DNA of 64,000 bases, from positions 1,240,001 to 1,304,000 of the forward strand of contig NZ_CP100351.1 of the NCBI RefSeq assembly GCF_024204645.1, in the 5' to 3' direction. This document shows, in pieces, positions 53,245 to 60,374 of this stretch (position 1 is its first letter; the number at the start of each line of letters is the position of its first letter). Below the pieces are notes generated by a model. It did not search any database, was not told the origin of the DNA, and worked only from the letters and a program-made list of their open reading frames with translations. A program made the translations under genes and the position numbers. The stretch is from Desulfomicrobium sp. ZS1 (GTDB taxonomy: Bacteria; Desulfobacterota; Desulfovibrionia; Desulfovibrionales; Desulfomicrobiaceae).

Positions 53245-53356
53245 ACGACTATTTTTATGGTCATTGTTGCTGTGCGCCGGGGACAAGCGGACGCAGACGG
53301 CGGATATTGAACGGGCCAAGGAATACATGTCCGACTACGAACGGAGTAAGAAATAA
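53245..53356 (+). pseudogene. Truncated HigB/RelE-type toxin C-terminus
   Basis: A frame too short for ORF calling ends LLLCAGDKRTQTADIERAKEY...ERSKK at the TAA 53354-53356. This matches the LLLxGGDKxxQxxDIxxAKxLA ending of HigB-type toxins next to HigA-type antitoxins. Everything before it, including the start, is gone and replaced by the end of the Fic gene. So the toxin is dead while the antitoxin frame persists. Confidence 0.65.
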
Positions 53357-53670
53357 ACGTTACAAAAACCTTTGATGGTGTAGCTATCCAGCTGTACCGG
53401 GATGATCCGGCGCTGGCGGCGGAAATGCTCAATGCATGTCTGGAAGACGGGGACACGGAAGGATTCTTGTTGGCCCTGCGCCATGTTCCCAAAGCTTTTG
53501 GCGGCATGCCGGAAGTGGCCAGAGCTACCGGACTGCACGAAAAGACTCTCTACAAGAGCCTGTCCAGTAAAGGGAATCCAAACCTCAAGACGCTGATGGG
53601 CGTGGCCGGGGCTATGGGTATGCGTATCGCCTTGGTTCCGGCAGAAAAGCAGCATGGCCACAATGTATGA
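53353..53670 (+). CDS. HigA-type addiction-module antidote (COG3636-like HTH) with atypical start
   Basis: A protein of about 105 residues with YRDDPALAAEMLNACLEDGD, LRHVPKAFGGMPEVARATGLHEKTLYKSL (the HTH) and NLKTLMGVAGAMGMRIALVP, the usual antidote order. Alignment by eye puts its N-terminus at ATA 53353, which has GGAG at 53343-53346 at proper spacing and overlaps the toxin stop; no ATG, GTG or TTG exists before ATG 53425. Either a rare ATA start is used, an ATG has mutated, or a shortened 81-residue protein is made from 53425. Confidence 0.65.
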   Translation: MNVTKTFDGVAIQLYRDDPALAAEMLNACLEDGDTEGFLLALRHVPKAFGGMPEVARATGLHEKTLYKSLSSKGNPNLKTLMGVAGAMGMRIALVPAEKQHGHNV

Positions 53671-53732
53671 TATTGCATGGACGAGTTGAAAGACGGGCTC
53701 AAATCTTTCGCTGATCCGGTAATTGAGCGCAA

Positions 53733-53768
53733 AAAAAGGGTTAGCGGCCTGTTAAGCTGCTAACCCTT
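53733..53768 (-). terminator. Terminator of the tRNA-Leu gene
   Basis: On the minus strand GGGTTAGCAGC, a short loop, GCCGCTAACCC, then seven T residues. A slightly mutated copy ends the truncated tRNA at the left end of the island. Confidence 0.85.
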
Positions 53769-53778
53769 TGATTTGTCA

Positions 53779-53864
53779 TGGTACCGGAGGCGAGACTCGA
53801 ACTCGCAAGGGGTTGCCCCCGGTGGATTTTGAGTCCACTGCGTCTACCATTCCACCACTCCGGC
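53779..53864 (-). tRNA. tRNA-Leu (CAA anticodon)
   Basis: An 86-base class II tRNA including an encoded CCA. Acceptor arms GCCGGAG and CTCCGGT pair; the anticodon stem-loop GGACTCAAAATCC gives anticodon CAA for UUG codons; a long variable arm (GGGGGCAACCCCTT region) and the T arm GCGAGTTCGAGTCTCGC follow. The intact copy lies at the right border of the island. Confidence 0.95.
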
Positions 53865-53875
53865 GTGAGGAGTCG

Positions 53876-53904
53876 TTCTTAGTGAAGCCGTATTTCAAAG
53901 TCAA
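53876..53904 (-). promoter_or_regulatory. Promoter of tRNA-Leu
   Basis: On the minus strand TTGACT, 17 bases, TAAGAA, with the tRNA 5' end 12 bases further on. Confidence 0.65.
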
Positions 53905-54104
53905 CCATATTCTTGTGGAAATTCCGGTCACAGCAGGGCCATGTCTTTTTTGACCGGGCATCTTGTTTGTGCCGTGTCTTTTCGATTGGCTGCGCGCTCC
54001 AAGGCTTTGACCAGCTTTTCCTAACGAGCGGCCCGATCAGAAGATTGATGATTGACGACATGGAGTCGCGCAAAGGGGCGGACCCGGCTAAACCGGCGTT
54101 CCTG

Positions 54105-55394
54105 TTATGAAGCACGGTCCGGGCGCAAGGAACTGTGCGCCTTCATGGCGCAGAGCTTGCCGCACATGGTGCAGGTCTTGCCCTCGCTTGAGCGGTTTTC
54201 CTCCCAACGGAGCCGTGGCAGGTCCGGGTCCAGGGCGGCGTGGAACATGCCTTCCCAATTCAGTTCCTTGCGGCAGACGGACATGACCCGGTCCCGCTCG
54301 ATGGCGCCTGGAACGCCCTTGGCGATGTCGCCGGAATGCGCCGCGATGAGCGTGGCGATGACGCCCTGGCGCACGTCGTCCTGATTCGGCAGGCACAGAT
54401 GCTCGGCCGGGGTCACGTAGCACAGGAAGTCCGCGCCCGCCGCGGCCGCTGCGGCGCCTCCAATGGCGGCGGTGATGTGGTCGTAGCCTGGCGCGATGTC
54501 CGTGGTCAGCGGCCCCAGCACGTAAAAGGGCGCGCCGTCGCAGATGCGTTTCTGCAGCATGACGTTGCCGGCGATCTGATTCAAAGGCATGTGTCCGGGG
54601 CCCTCGATCATGACCTGCACCCCTCTGTTTCTGGCCCGCTCGGCCAGTTCCCCGATGACCAGCAATTCCTGGATCTGCGCCGCGTCGGTGGCGTCGCTGA
54701 CCGCTCCGGGTCGCAGACCGTCGCCAAGGCTTAAAGTGACATCGTAGCGGAAGGCGATGTCGAGGAGCTTCTCGTAATGTTCGAGCAGGGGGTTTTCGCG
54801 GTTGTTGCGGTCCATCCAGGCCGCCAGGAGCGCCCCTCCCCGGCTGACTATTCCGGCCACCCTGTCCTTGGCGTGGGTCCGGGCCACGGCCTGGCGGGTT
54901 ACTCCGCAGTGCACGGTGATGTAGTCGATGCCGCCGGCGCACTGCGCTTCGATGGATTCGAGGAGCATGGAGGCGGTCATGGCTTCGATGTCGCGGCCGG
55001 CCTCGACCAGGTCGGCCGCCACCGCATAGAGGGGCACCGCTCCGACCATGACCGGCGAGTGGTCGAGAATCGCCCGCCGCGTGGTCATCAGGTCGCGGCC
55101 CGTGGACAGGTCCATGACGCTGTGCGCCCCGGCCTTGACCGCCATGTCGAGTTTGGCCAATTCAACGTCCAGTGTTCCCTGCACTCCCGATGTTCCGATG
55201 TTGGCGTTGACCTTGGTTTTAAGGCCCTCGCCGATCCCTTCGGCCGCAAAATCCCGGCCCACATTCTTGGGGATGACGATGCGTCCCCTGGCCACGCCGT
55301 GGCGGATGGTTTCAGGGCTCTGGTTTTCCTTTTCCGCCACCACCCGCATTTCCTGGGTGATTGTTCCCTCTAGGGCAAGACTGAGTTGTGTCAT
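54105..55394 (-). CDS. thiC: Phosphomethylpyrimidine synthase ThiC
   Basis: A 429-residue radical-SAM enzyme converting aminoimidazole ribotide to the thiamin pyrimidine HMP-P. It shows the barrel motifs [35 protein letters not shown] and [11 protein letters not shown]. The C-terminal cluster ligands are CTMCGKLC, that is CX2CX3C, one residue shorter than the CX2CX4C of enterobacterial ThiC; the protein is the short form without the N-terminal domain. GAGG precedes ATG 55394; the longer frame overlaps the riboswitch terminator. Controlled by the upstream TPP riboswitch. Confidence 0.95.
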   Translation of the reverse strand: MTQLSLALEGTITQEMRVVAEKENQSPETIRHGVARGRIVIPKNVGRDFAAEGIGEGLKTKVNANIGTSGVQGTLDVELAKLDMAVKAGAHSVMDLSTGRDLMTTRRAILDHSPVMVGAVPLYAVAADLVEAGRDIEAMTASMLLESIEAQCAGGIDYITVHCGVTRQAVARTHAKDRVAGIVSRGGALLAAWMDRNNRENPLLEHYEKLLDIAFRYDVTLSLGDGLRPGAVSDATDAAQIQELLVIGELAERARNRGVQVMIEGPGHMPLNQIAGNVMLQKRICDGAPFYVLGPLTTDIAPGYDHITAAIGGAAAAAAGADFLCYVTPAEHLCLPNQDDVRQGVIATLIAAHSGDIAKGVPGAIERDRVMSVCRKELNWEGMFHAALDPDLPRLRWEENRSSEGKTCTMCGKLCAMKAHSSLRPDRAS

Positions 55395-55414
55395 GTCGAC
55401 CTCGGTTGAAAATG

Positions 55415-55446
55415 AAAAAGCCGTTTTCCAACAATAGGAAAACGGC
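55415..55446 (-). terminator. TPP-riboswitch terminator before thiC
   Basis: On the minus strand GCCGTTTTCC, TATTGTT, GGAAAACGGC, then five T residues, between the aptamer and thiC. Confidence 0.85.
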
Positions 55447-55470
55447 CGCGCGAGCGTCGTCATGTTTTTC

Positions 55471-55548
55471 GTTTTCCTACGCTGGAATTATCCAGATCAG
55501 GTTCAAAGGGTATAATCTCAGACTCATGCGAGCCACCCCTAACTTGTT
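55471..55548 (-). ncRNA. TPP riboswitch (THI element)
   Basis: The minus strand reads TTAGGGGTG, CTGAGATTATACCC, GAACCTGATCTGGATAAT and CCAGCGTAGG in order, all hallmark pieces of the thiamin pyrophosphate aptamer. TPP binding should favour the downstream terminator and reduce thiC transcription. A possible promoter (TTGACC-N17-TAGTTG) lies just upstream, near 55556-55584. Confidence 0.95.
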
Positions 55549-55658
55549 ATGCGGCAACTAGACCTTTCCGACCGGGAGGTCAACGGTATCGAGTGGATTT
55601 GCCCGTGTTTTCACCATGCGGACCGAGGCGTTTGCTTTCTGGGTCAACCTCGCCCGTA

Positions 55659-56732
55659 TCAGCACGCCCGGGGCGCGGGCCGGGAGCGGTCCAGGCTCTC
55701 CGTGTTGATGAAGCTTCTGTAGGCGTTTTGGTCCAGGGGGAAGTCCCAGGAGCCGCTTCTGAGTTCGATCCTGCCGCCGAATCCCGTCTTGAAGCGGTAC
55801 ATGCCGTGGAAGGGGTGCGCGGGGTCCAGGCCGGGGGAGACTGCCCCCATTTCATAGGTCAGGCAGCCGTGCGTCCGGGCCAGGTTCATGGCGGTCCAGT
55901 GCATGAGGTAGGGCGCCATGAGTCCGCGTTTCAGGTTCGAGGACGCTCCGTACAGAAAGTTGGCCGCCTTGCCCGAGATCCCGATGATGGCTCCGGCCAG
56001 GTTGTCCGTCCCGTGGCTGGCCAGCAGAAAGACGAGCTCCGAATTGCCTTTTCCCGCGAAACGGCATTTGAACAGGGCCGCGAAGTTTTCATAGTCGCAC
56101 GGCGCGAATCCGTTGCGTTGCGCGGTCTGGCAGTAGAGGGCGTGGAATTCCGGCAGGTTGCCCGCGCTGACAGTGCGCACTGTCACGCCTTTGCGCTGGG
56201 CCAGGCCGATGTTGTAGCGGGTCTTGGGCTTCATGCGCGACATGGTCGTTTTTTCGTTTCCGTCCAGATCCACCACCAGCGAACTGGCCACGGTCAGATC
56301 GGTGGATGACTTGCGGATATTCCAGTGCCTGGTGCCCATGTTCATGCGCATCTCGCGGATTCTGGGTTCCGGAAAGGCGGTCCATTCCCGTTTCTTCATT
56401 TCGTCGGCATAGAGCGACTTCCAGGGCAGGTCGTAGCGGATGAAGGCCACGTCCGGACCCAGTTCCCGGGCCAGGGACAGGGAAAACTCTTCGAGAAAGG
56501 GTCCGTAGTTTTCTTCGTCCGGGGCGTATTCAGGCCCTTGCGGTACCACGGCAATCTTTTTGCTGCCGCAGGGCTGCAAGAGCACCAGTACGTCCCCGCA
56601 CCGTCTGGATTCGAGGTCGAAGGCCAGGGGCTTGTAGCCCAGCCTGGACTTGACCTGCGCCCAGTAGGGGGTCTGGAAGATGATATCGGTGGGCAGAAGG
56701 GCCTGGGGTGTTTTTGCGCTAAGATCCAGCAT
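55659..56732 (-). CDS. FemAB-like peptidyl/aminoacyl transferase (GNAT fold)
   Basis: A 357-residue protein resembling FemABX transferases: two GNAT-like halves, with FQTPYWAQVKSRLGYKPLAF at the start, FIRYDLPW in the first half, MKPKTRYNIGLAQRKGVTVR (typical FemAB junction) and the C-terminal ANFLYGASSNLKRGLMAPYLMHW, YEMGAVSPG and FHGMYRFKTGFGG. Family members add amino acids to peptidoglycan precursors from aminoacyl-tRNA. Here the acceptor is unknown. A tiny gene unit with its own terminator lies directly upstream. Confidence 0.85.
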   Translation of the reverse strand: MLDLSAKTPQALLPTDIIFQTPYWAQVKSRLGYKPLAFDLESRRCGDVLVLLQPCGSKKIAVVPQGPEYAPDEENYGPFLEEFSLSLARELGPDVAFIRYDLPWKSLYADEMKKREWTAFPEPRIREMRMNMGTRHWNIRKSSTDLTVASSLVVDLDGNEKTTMSRMKPKTRYNIGLAQRKGVTVRTVSAGNLPEFHALYCQTAQRNGFAPCDYENFAALFKCRFAGKGNSELVFLLASHGTDNLAGAIIGISGKAANFLYGASSNLKRGLMAPYLMHWTAMNLARTHGCLTYEMGAVSPGLDPAHPFHGMYRFKTGFGGRIELRSGSWDFPLDQNAYRSFINTESLDRSRPAPRAC

Positions 56733-56772
56733 AGTGTCTCCTGTCTGAATTGTGGATCAGGTTCGGAAAATA

Positions 56773-56808
56773 AAAAGGGGGATGCGCAAGCGACGCATCC
56801 CCCTTGAA
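56773..56808 (-). terminator. Intrinsic terminator of the 22-aa gene
   Basis: On the minus strand AAGGGGGATGCG, a seven-base loop, CGCATCCCCCTT, then TTTATTTT: a 12-bp perfect stem. Confidence 0.85.
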
Positions 56809-56829
56809 AAATATATTATTTTGGGAGGT

Positions 56830-56898
56830 TCAGGCGTCCATGCGCTGTATGAACTGCCGGGTTTCGGCAGTGGGGCTGTTTACGATTCGAAAGGCCAT
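56830..56898 (-). CDS. Predicted 22-residue peptide gene
   Basis: ATG 56898 follows GAGGAGG with six-base spacing, the strongest class of ribosome site in the window. The 22-residue product begins MAFRIVNSP and ends FIQRMDA; it is amphipathic, with no Cys or membrane stretch. A promoter-like pair lies at 57035-57063 and a strong terminator 22 bases after the stop, so the unit stands alone. It could be a real small protein, a leader peptide or an sRNA with an incidental ORF. No family is recognised. Confidence 0.45.
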   Translation of the reverse strand: MAFRIVNSPTAETRQFIQRMDA

Positions 56899-56940
56899 GA
56901 TTTTCCTCCTCGGCAGAAAGGATGCCGATACGAACAAGCA

Positions 56941-56968
56941 CGGGGGAGGCTTTCGCAAACCTCCCCCG
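56941..56968 (-). other. G-rich hairpin in the 5' UTR of the 22-aa gene
   Basis: A nine-base arm CGGGGGAGG pairs with CCTCCCCCG around a loop of ten bases. No T-run follows on the minus strand. It lies 43 bases before the start codon and could shape access to the ribosome site. Confidence 0.6.
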
Positions 56969-57034
56969 GAAAATTTCGGATTCCAAAAGACGCCGAACTG
57001 CTATACGTATTTTTCGATTCATGCAAGCCTGTCC

Positions 57035-57063
57035 ATATTGTCGTTGGAAATTGTTTTTCCCAA
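57035..57063 (-). promoter_or_regulatory. Possible promoter of the 22-aa gene
   Basis: On the minus strand TTGGGA, 17 bases, CAATAT. The remaining 57064-57368 spacer is AT-rich and otherwise shows no gene. Confidence 0.35.
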
Positions 57064-57368
57064 GCGATTATCGAGACCTTTTGCGGCGGAAATTCGTATT
57101 TTAACGCATAGCAGAAAATTCACAGTGAACGAGTTATCGGAAAAACAATTGCATCATATAATATGATGTGCATTATGTTTCGTGCTAAGTGCTTGCCTTT
57201 TCAAGAAAGCGGAAAATTCTTTGTAAGAATATTCTGTCAAGCTTGACCATTTTTGTCTTTCCGGATGAGTATGTGCTTTCGCGCCATTGTCGCTGCATGG
57301 ACATGGTTTTGTGCCGGTTGCGGCCCTTGGCGCAAAAAAACCGAAAGTACGAGCCTACGAGGACAAAC

Positions 57369-57782
57369 ATGAACAAAAAACCAAGCATCACCATAACCTC
57401 CCTGGACGCTGAGCGTCTTGAAATACTTCTCGATTCCCTGCCCAAGGGCGGATTTCCGGGCAAAGCCGCTCTGGAGGAGGAACTGGACCGCGCTCGCATC
57501 GTGGACCCCAAAAATGTTCCGCCCACCGTGGTGACCATGAATTCCACGGTCAAATTCAAGCTCATGCCCGCAGGAGATGAGTTCTGCCTCACTCTTGTCT
57601 ATCCGGGCAGGGTTGACGACCAGGGCACGACGATTTCCATCCTGGCCCCGGTGGGCAGCGCCCTGCTCGGGCTCTCCATCGGCGATGAAATCCAGTGGCC
57701 CCGGCCCGGCGGCGGGATGCTGCAAGTGCGCATCGAAGAGATCGTCTATCAGCCCGAACGCGCCGGAGAGTACGAGCTTTGA
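57369..57782 (+). CDS. rnk: Rnk-type nucleoside diphosphate kinase regulator (GreA C-domain fold)
   Basis: A 137-residue protein with a short N-terminal coiled region (ITITSLDAERLEILLDSLP) and a GreA/B C-terminal FKBP-like domain (VVTMNSTVKFKL, LTLVYPGRVDDQG, LAPVGSALLGLSIGDEIQWPRPGG). Rnk proteins bind RNA polymerase but lack the GreA acidic tip, so they do not cleave transcripts. GAGG precedes ATG 57369; the longer frame from 57189 is not family-like. Confidence 0.9.
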   Translation: MNKKPSITITSLDAERLEILLDSLPKGGFPGKAALEEELDRARIVDPKNVPPTVVTMNSTVKFKLMPAGDEFCLTLVYPGRVDDQGTTISILAPVGSALLGLSIGDEIQWPRPGGGMLQVRIEEIVYQPERAGEYEL

Positions 57783-57883
57783 TGCCCCGCAGCAGCCATG
57801 TTGCCTGCGCGCATCCGTGCTGCCATTTTCCGGCGGAAGTGGCCGGGGTTGCCTCCTGGCCGCTTCTGTTTCATAGGGCGGCC

Positions 57884-59041
57884 ATGAAGCCTCGATTCGC
57901 CATTCCTCGACTGCGTTCCCGTCAGCGGGCCGTGCTGCACATGTATCGCACGGTGGCTGACTTCACCTATGATCTGGAGATCTGGATGGAGGCCGCCGGT
58001 TCGCTGCGCTATGTCTCCCCCTCCTGTCTGCGCATGACCGGGTACGCGGCCCAGGATGCCCGGCGCGACAGGGACTTTTTTGCGCGAATCATCGTTCCCG
58101 AGGATTATCCGCAGTGGCGGCGGGTCATGGACTGCGGACACCGGGAGGACATCGCGGCCATGGACTTCCGCATCCGCCGTCTGGATGGTGCGCAGATCTG
58201 GCTGTCTCAGGAGACCACCCGCGTCTTCGACCCGCGCGGCAGGTTCCAGGGTTGGCGCCTGTCCCTGCGCGACGTGACGGAGCGGGTGCAGGCCCGCATG
58301 TTTCTCGATCAGGCCCGGCAGAACCTCGAAGAGCGGGTGCGGGAACGCACGGCGGAGTTGGAACTGTCCCGCGAGCGCTACCGGGCTCTGTCTGGATATC
58401 TGCAGGACCGTATCGAGAAGGAGAGGGCCCACATTTCGCGCGAGATTCACGATGTTCTGGGACAGGACATGACCGCCATGAACATGGGGCTGCACCGCCT
58501 GGAGCGATCGTTCCAGGACACGGGCGACGGGCGTCTGGCTCAGGTGGAGGAGCTGCGCATTCTGGTGGCAGGCACCCTGGAGACGGTACGACGCATTTCG
58601 CGGGAACTGCGTCCGCCCATGCTCGACGAACTGGGGTTCGCCGAGGCCGTGGCCTGGCAGATCCGCACTTTTGCCCAGGCCTCGGGGCTGCGCGTGGACC
58701 AGCACATCGACGGCATTCCCGATCTGCCCGCCGCCCTGGCCACGTCCATGTACCGGGTCTTACAGGAATGCCTGACCAACGCGGTCCGTCATTCCGGGGG
58801 CAACCGCCTGCGCGTGGCCGTGCAGGCCGCGAAAGGGGAGTTTGTCATGCGCGTGGCCGACAATGGCCGGGGTATCACGAAGGCCGAGGCCGACGCGTCG
58901 GGCTCGCTGGGACTTCTTGGAATGCGCGAGCGGGTCCGTCTGGCTGGAGGAACGCTTGCAGTGGCCCGCCTGCCCAAGGGCGGAACCGAAGTCGTGGTCA
59001 GGGTGCCCCTGGCCGGGGAGAATGGCTCATGCGCATCTTGA
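57884..59041 (+). CDS. PAS-containing NarX-type (HisKA_3) sensor histidine kinase
   Basis: A 385-residue soluble kinase: one PAS domain (about 20-140, with LRYVSPSCLRMTGY and FRIRRLDGAQIWL), a coiled segment, HisKA_3 with His189 in SREIHDVLGQDMTAM, and HATPase with LTNAVRHSG, ADNGRGI and GLLGMRERV. It should phosphorylate the NarL-type regulator whose gene overlaps its end by 13 bases. No membrane segment, so the signal is intracellular. The start is uncertain: ATG 57884 gives a plausible N-terminus, while ATG 57782 overlaps the rnk stop but adds a sequence unlike a protein domain. Confidence 0.88.
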   Translation: MKPRFAIPRLRSRQRAVLHMYRTVADFTYDLEIWMEAAGSLRYVSPSCLRMTGYAAQDARRDRDFFARIIVPEDYPQWRRVMDCGHREDIAAMDFRIRRLDGAQIWLSQETTRVFDPRGRFQGWRLSLRDVTERVQARMFLDQARQNLEERVRERTAELELSRERYRALSGYLQDRIEKERAHISREIHDVLGQDMTAMNMGLHRLERSFQDTGDGRLAQVEELRILVAGTLETVRRISRELRPPMLDELGFAEAVAWQIRTFAQASGLRVDQHIDGIPDLPAALATSMYRVLQECLTNAVRHSGGNRLRVAVQAAKGEFVMRVADNGRGITKAEADASGSLGLLGMRERVRLAGGTLAVARLPKGGTEVVVRVPLAGENGSCAS

Positions 59042-59640
59042 TTGTGGACGATCACGCGGTGGTGCGGCGCGGCACTATGAACATCATCATCGACCGCTTC
59101 CCGGAGTGCGAATTCTCCGAGGCGGGAACGGTGCACGAGGCGCGGCTGGTGCTGGAGGACACGCGCTTCGATCTGGTCATCCTCGATATTTCCCTGCCCG
59201 ACGGGAGCGGGCTTGATTTTCTGGAATATGCGCAGGAGCACACTCCGGGCCTGCCCGTGATCATGCTCAGCATGCATCACGAGATCGAATACGCCCAGCG
59301 TTGCCTGAGCCTCGGCGCGCGCGGTTACTTAAGCAAGAATTCGGCTCCCGAAGAGCTTGAAGAAGCTATGATCTCCATTCTGGACGGCGGCATCTACGTC
59401 AATCCGTCGCTGCTCGACTCGCGCAGGCCGACCTCGGCCATGGACTCCCTGTCCCGCCAGGAGCGCGATGTGGCCCGCAGGCTGGCCAACGGCGAGACCA
59501 TGACCGCCATTGCCCAAGCCATGGGCGTCAGCGTCAAGACCGCCAGCACCTATCGCACCCGCGCCATGCGCAAACTCGGTATCGCCACCACCTCCGGCCT
59601 GATCCGCTACCTGCTGGAGCGCGGTCTGGTCGATATGTGA
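59029..59640 (+). CDS. NarL/FixJ-family response regulator
   Basis: A 203-residue regulator: receiver with phospho-acceptor Asp53 (LVILDISLPDGSG) and switch Lys (YLSKNSAPEEL), then a LuxR-type HTH (LSRQERDVARRLANGETMTAIAQAMGVSVKTASTYRTRAMRKLG). Its start ATG 59029, with GGGGAG upstream, lies within the kinase gene, giving tight coupling. Target genes are unknown. Confidence 0.92.
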   Translation: MRILIVDDHAVVRRGTMNIIIDRFPECEFSEAGTVHEARLVLEDTRFDLVILDISLPDGSGLDFLEYAQEHTPGLPVIMLSMHHEIEYAQRCLSLGARGYLSKNSAPEELEEAMISILDGGIYVNPSLLDSRRPTSAMDSLSRQERDVARRLANGETMTAIAQAMGVSVKTASTYRTRAMRKLGIATTSGLIRYLLERGLVDM

Positions 59641-59696
59641 GGGGTGTCGGAGAAATCCGACAAGATTGCATCCGAGGCGCCGGAGAGTAAGGCGTT

Positions 59697-59864
59697 ATGA
59701 AAGGATACTTCATGGAAGAGATAGGATTTTTGTTGCTTCTGGCCGGGGGGCTTGGCCTGGCGTTGTCGCTGGTTATGCTGGGCCGGCGAAAGCGCGTTGG
59801 GAAACGCTCGTTGCCGGATGATTTTGATTTCGCTGACCGCAAATATTCCGAGAGAAGACGATGA
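59697..59864 (+). CDS. Small single-pass membrane protein (55 aa)
   Basis: A 55-residue protein missed by length filters: a short N-terminus, one hydrophobic helix (about residues 9-28, GFLLLLAGGLGLALSLVML), a basic stretch RRKRVGKR and an acidic-basic tail. It fits an N-out, C-in anchor. AAGGA lies before the second in-frame ATG (59712), so the 50-residue form may be the main product. Its stop overlaps the next start (ATGA), indicating an operon. Function unknown. Confidence 0.6.
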   Translation: MKGYFMEEIGFLLLLAGGLGLALSLVMLGRRKRVGKRSLPDDFDFADRKYSERRR

Positions 59865-60235
59865 ACTTGAGTCTTGAGGAACTTGAACTGCGCGCCTTCG
59901 ACCCGCCGCATCTGGGCATGCCCGGGTGGTCCTGTCAGGCCGGGCGTTGGGAGGAGGATGGCCGCTTTATGGAGATTTTTGTGGCCGAGCGGGAAGGCAG
60001 GATCATCGACGTGGGTTTTCTGACCAACATTCCCGGAGACGGACTTGTCTGCGCCTCGGTCTATTGCGACGAGGTGCTGGAAAAAACCGTGGAGGAGGCC
60101 CGCGCCCTCTGCATGCAGGACATTTTGGCCCTTTTCCCCTCACCCAGGAAAGATGATTCCGCCTTGCACGACATCTTGAAAATCTGCGTCGACGCAGGCG
60201 TCAAATCCATCAGCGCCTGTCCCCACCAGCCTTAG
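59861..60235 (+). CDS. Hypothetical protein, NifU/IscU N-domain-like
   Basis: A 124-residue protein. The segment VGFLTNIPGDGLVCASVYCDEVLEKTVEEARAL resembles the middle of NifU/IscU scaffold domains (Gly loop, Cys, then the KTVEEA helix), but the classical first cysteine site is not clear, so cluster assembly is not assured. Its start overlaps the small membrane protein by four bases. It is a separate, divergent family member at best. Confidence 0.5.
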   Translation: MNLSLEELELRAFDPPHLGMPGWSCQAGRWEEDGRFMEIFVAEREGRIIDVGFLTNIPGDGLVCASVYCDEVLEKTVEEARALCMQDILALFPSPRKDDSALHDILKICVDAGVKSISACPHQP

Positions 60236-60347
60236 CAGGCTGCGCTTATTATTCCGGCCCGGTCCGAGTCGGATCGCCGCCTGCCGCGAAGCCATCCCCG
60301 CGCAGGCGGCCATGGCCCCATGCATTCCATCCCTCCCCTGCCTATCC

Positions 60348-60374
60348 GTCATTCCCGCACAGGCGGGCATCCAT
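60348..60374 (+). repeat. REP-like palindrome, copy 5 (with a degenerate partner at 60292-60314)
   Basis: GTCATTCCCGCACAGG followed by CGGGCATCCAT. Unlike the other copies it enters a gene: the last codons and stop of the nucleoside phosphorylase lie inside it. Confidence 0.78.

Larger units (their letters stand above)
51746..53837. mobile_element. tRNA-Leu-associated mini-island (about 2 kb), no integrase
   Basis: Direct repeats of a tRNA-Leu(CAA) 3' half bound a segment holding a Fic gene, a truncated HigB-type toxin and a HigA-type antitoxin. The intact tRNA is at the right end and the 3'-half duplicate at the left, the arrangement left by tRNA-targeting integrases. No integrase or excisionase lies inside, so it is either a deletion remnant or an element moved in trans. 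Bases 51793-52068 are an AT-richer spacer with a possible Fic promoter (TTAATT-N18-TAAAAT at 52003-52032). Confidence 0.75.

Noticed and set aside
56816-57022. 68-codon minus-strand frame crossing the 22-aa gene
   Set aside because: No ribosome site; runs through the hairpin and the better-supported short frame.
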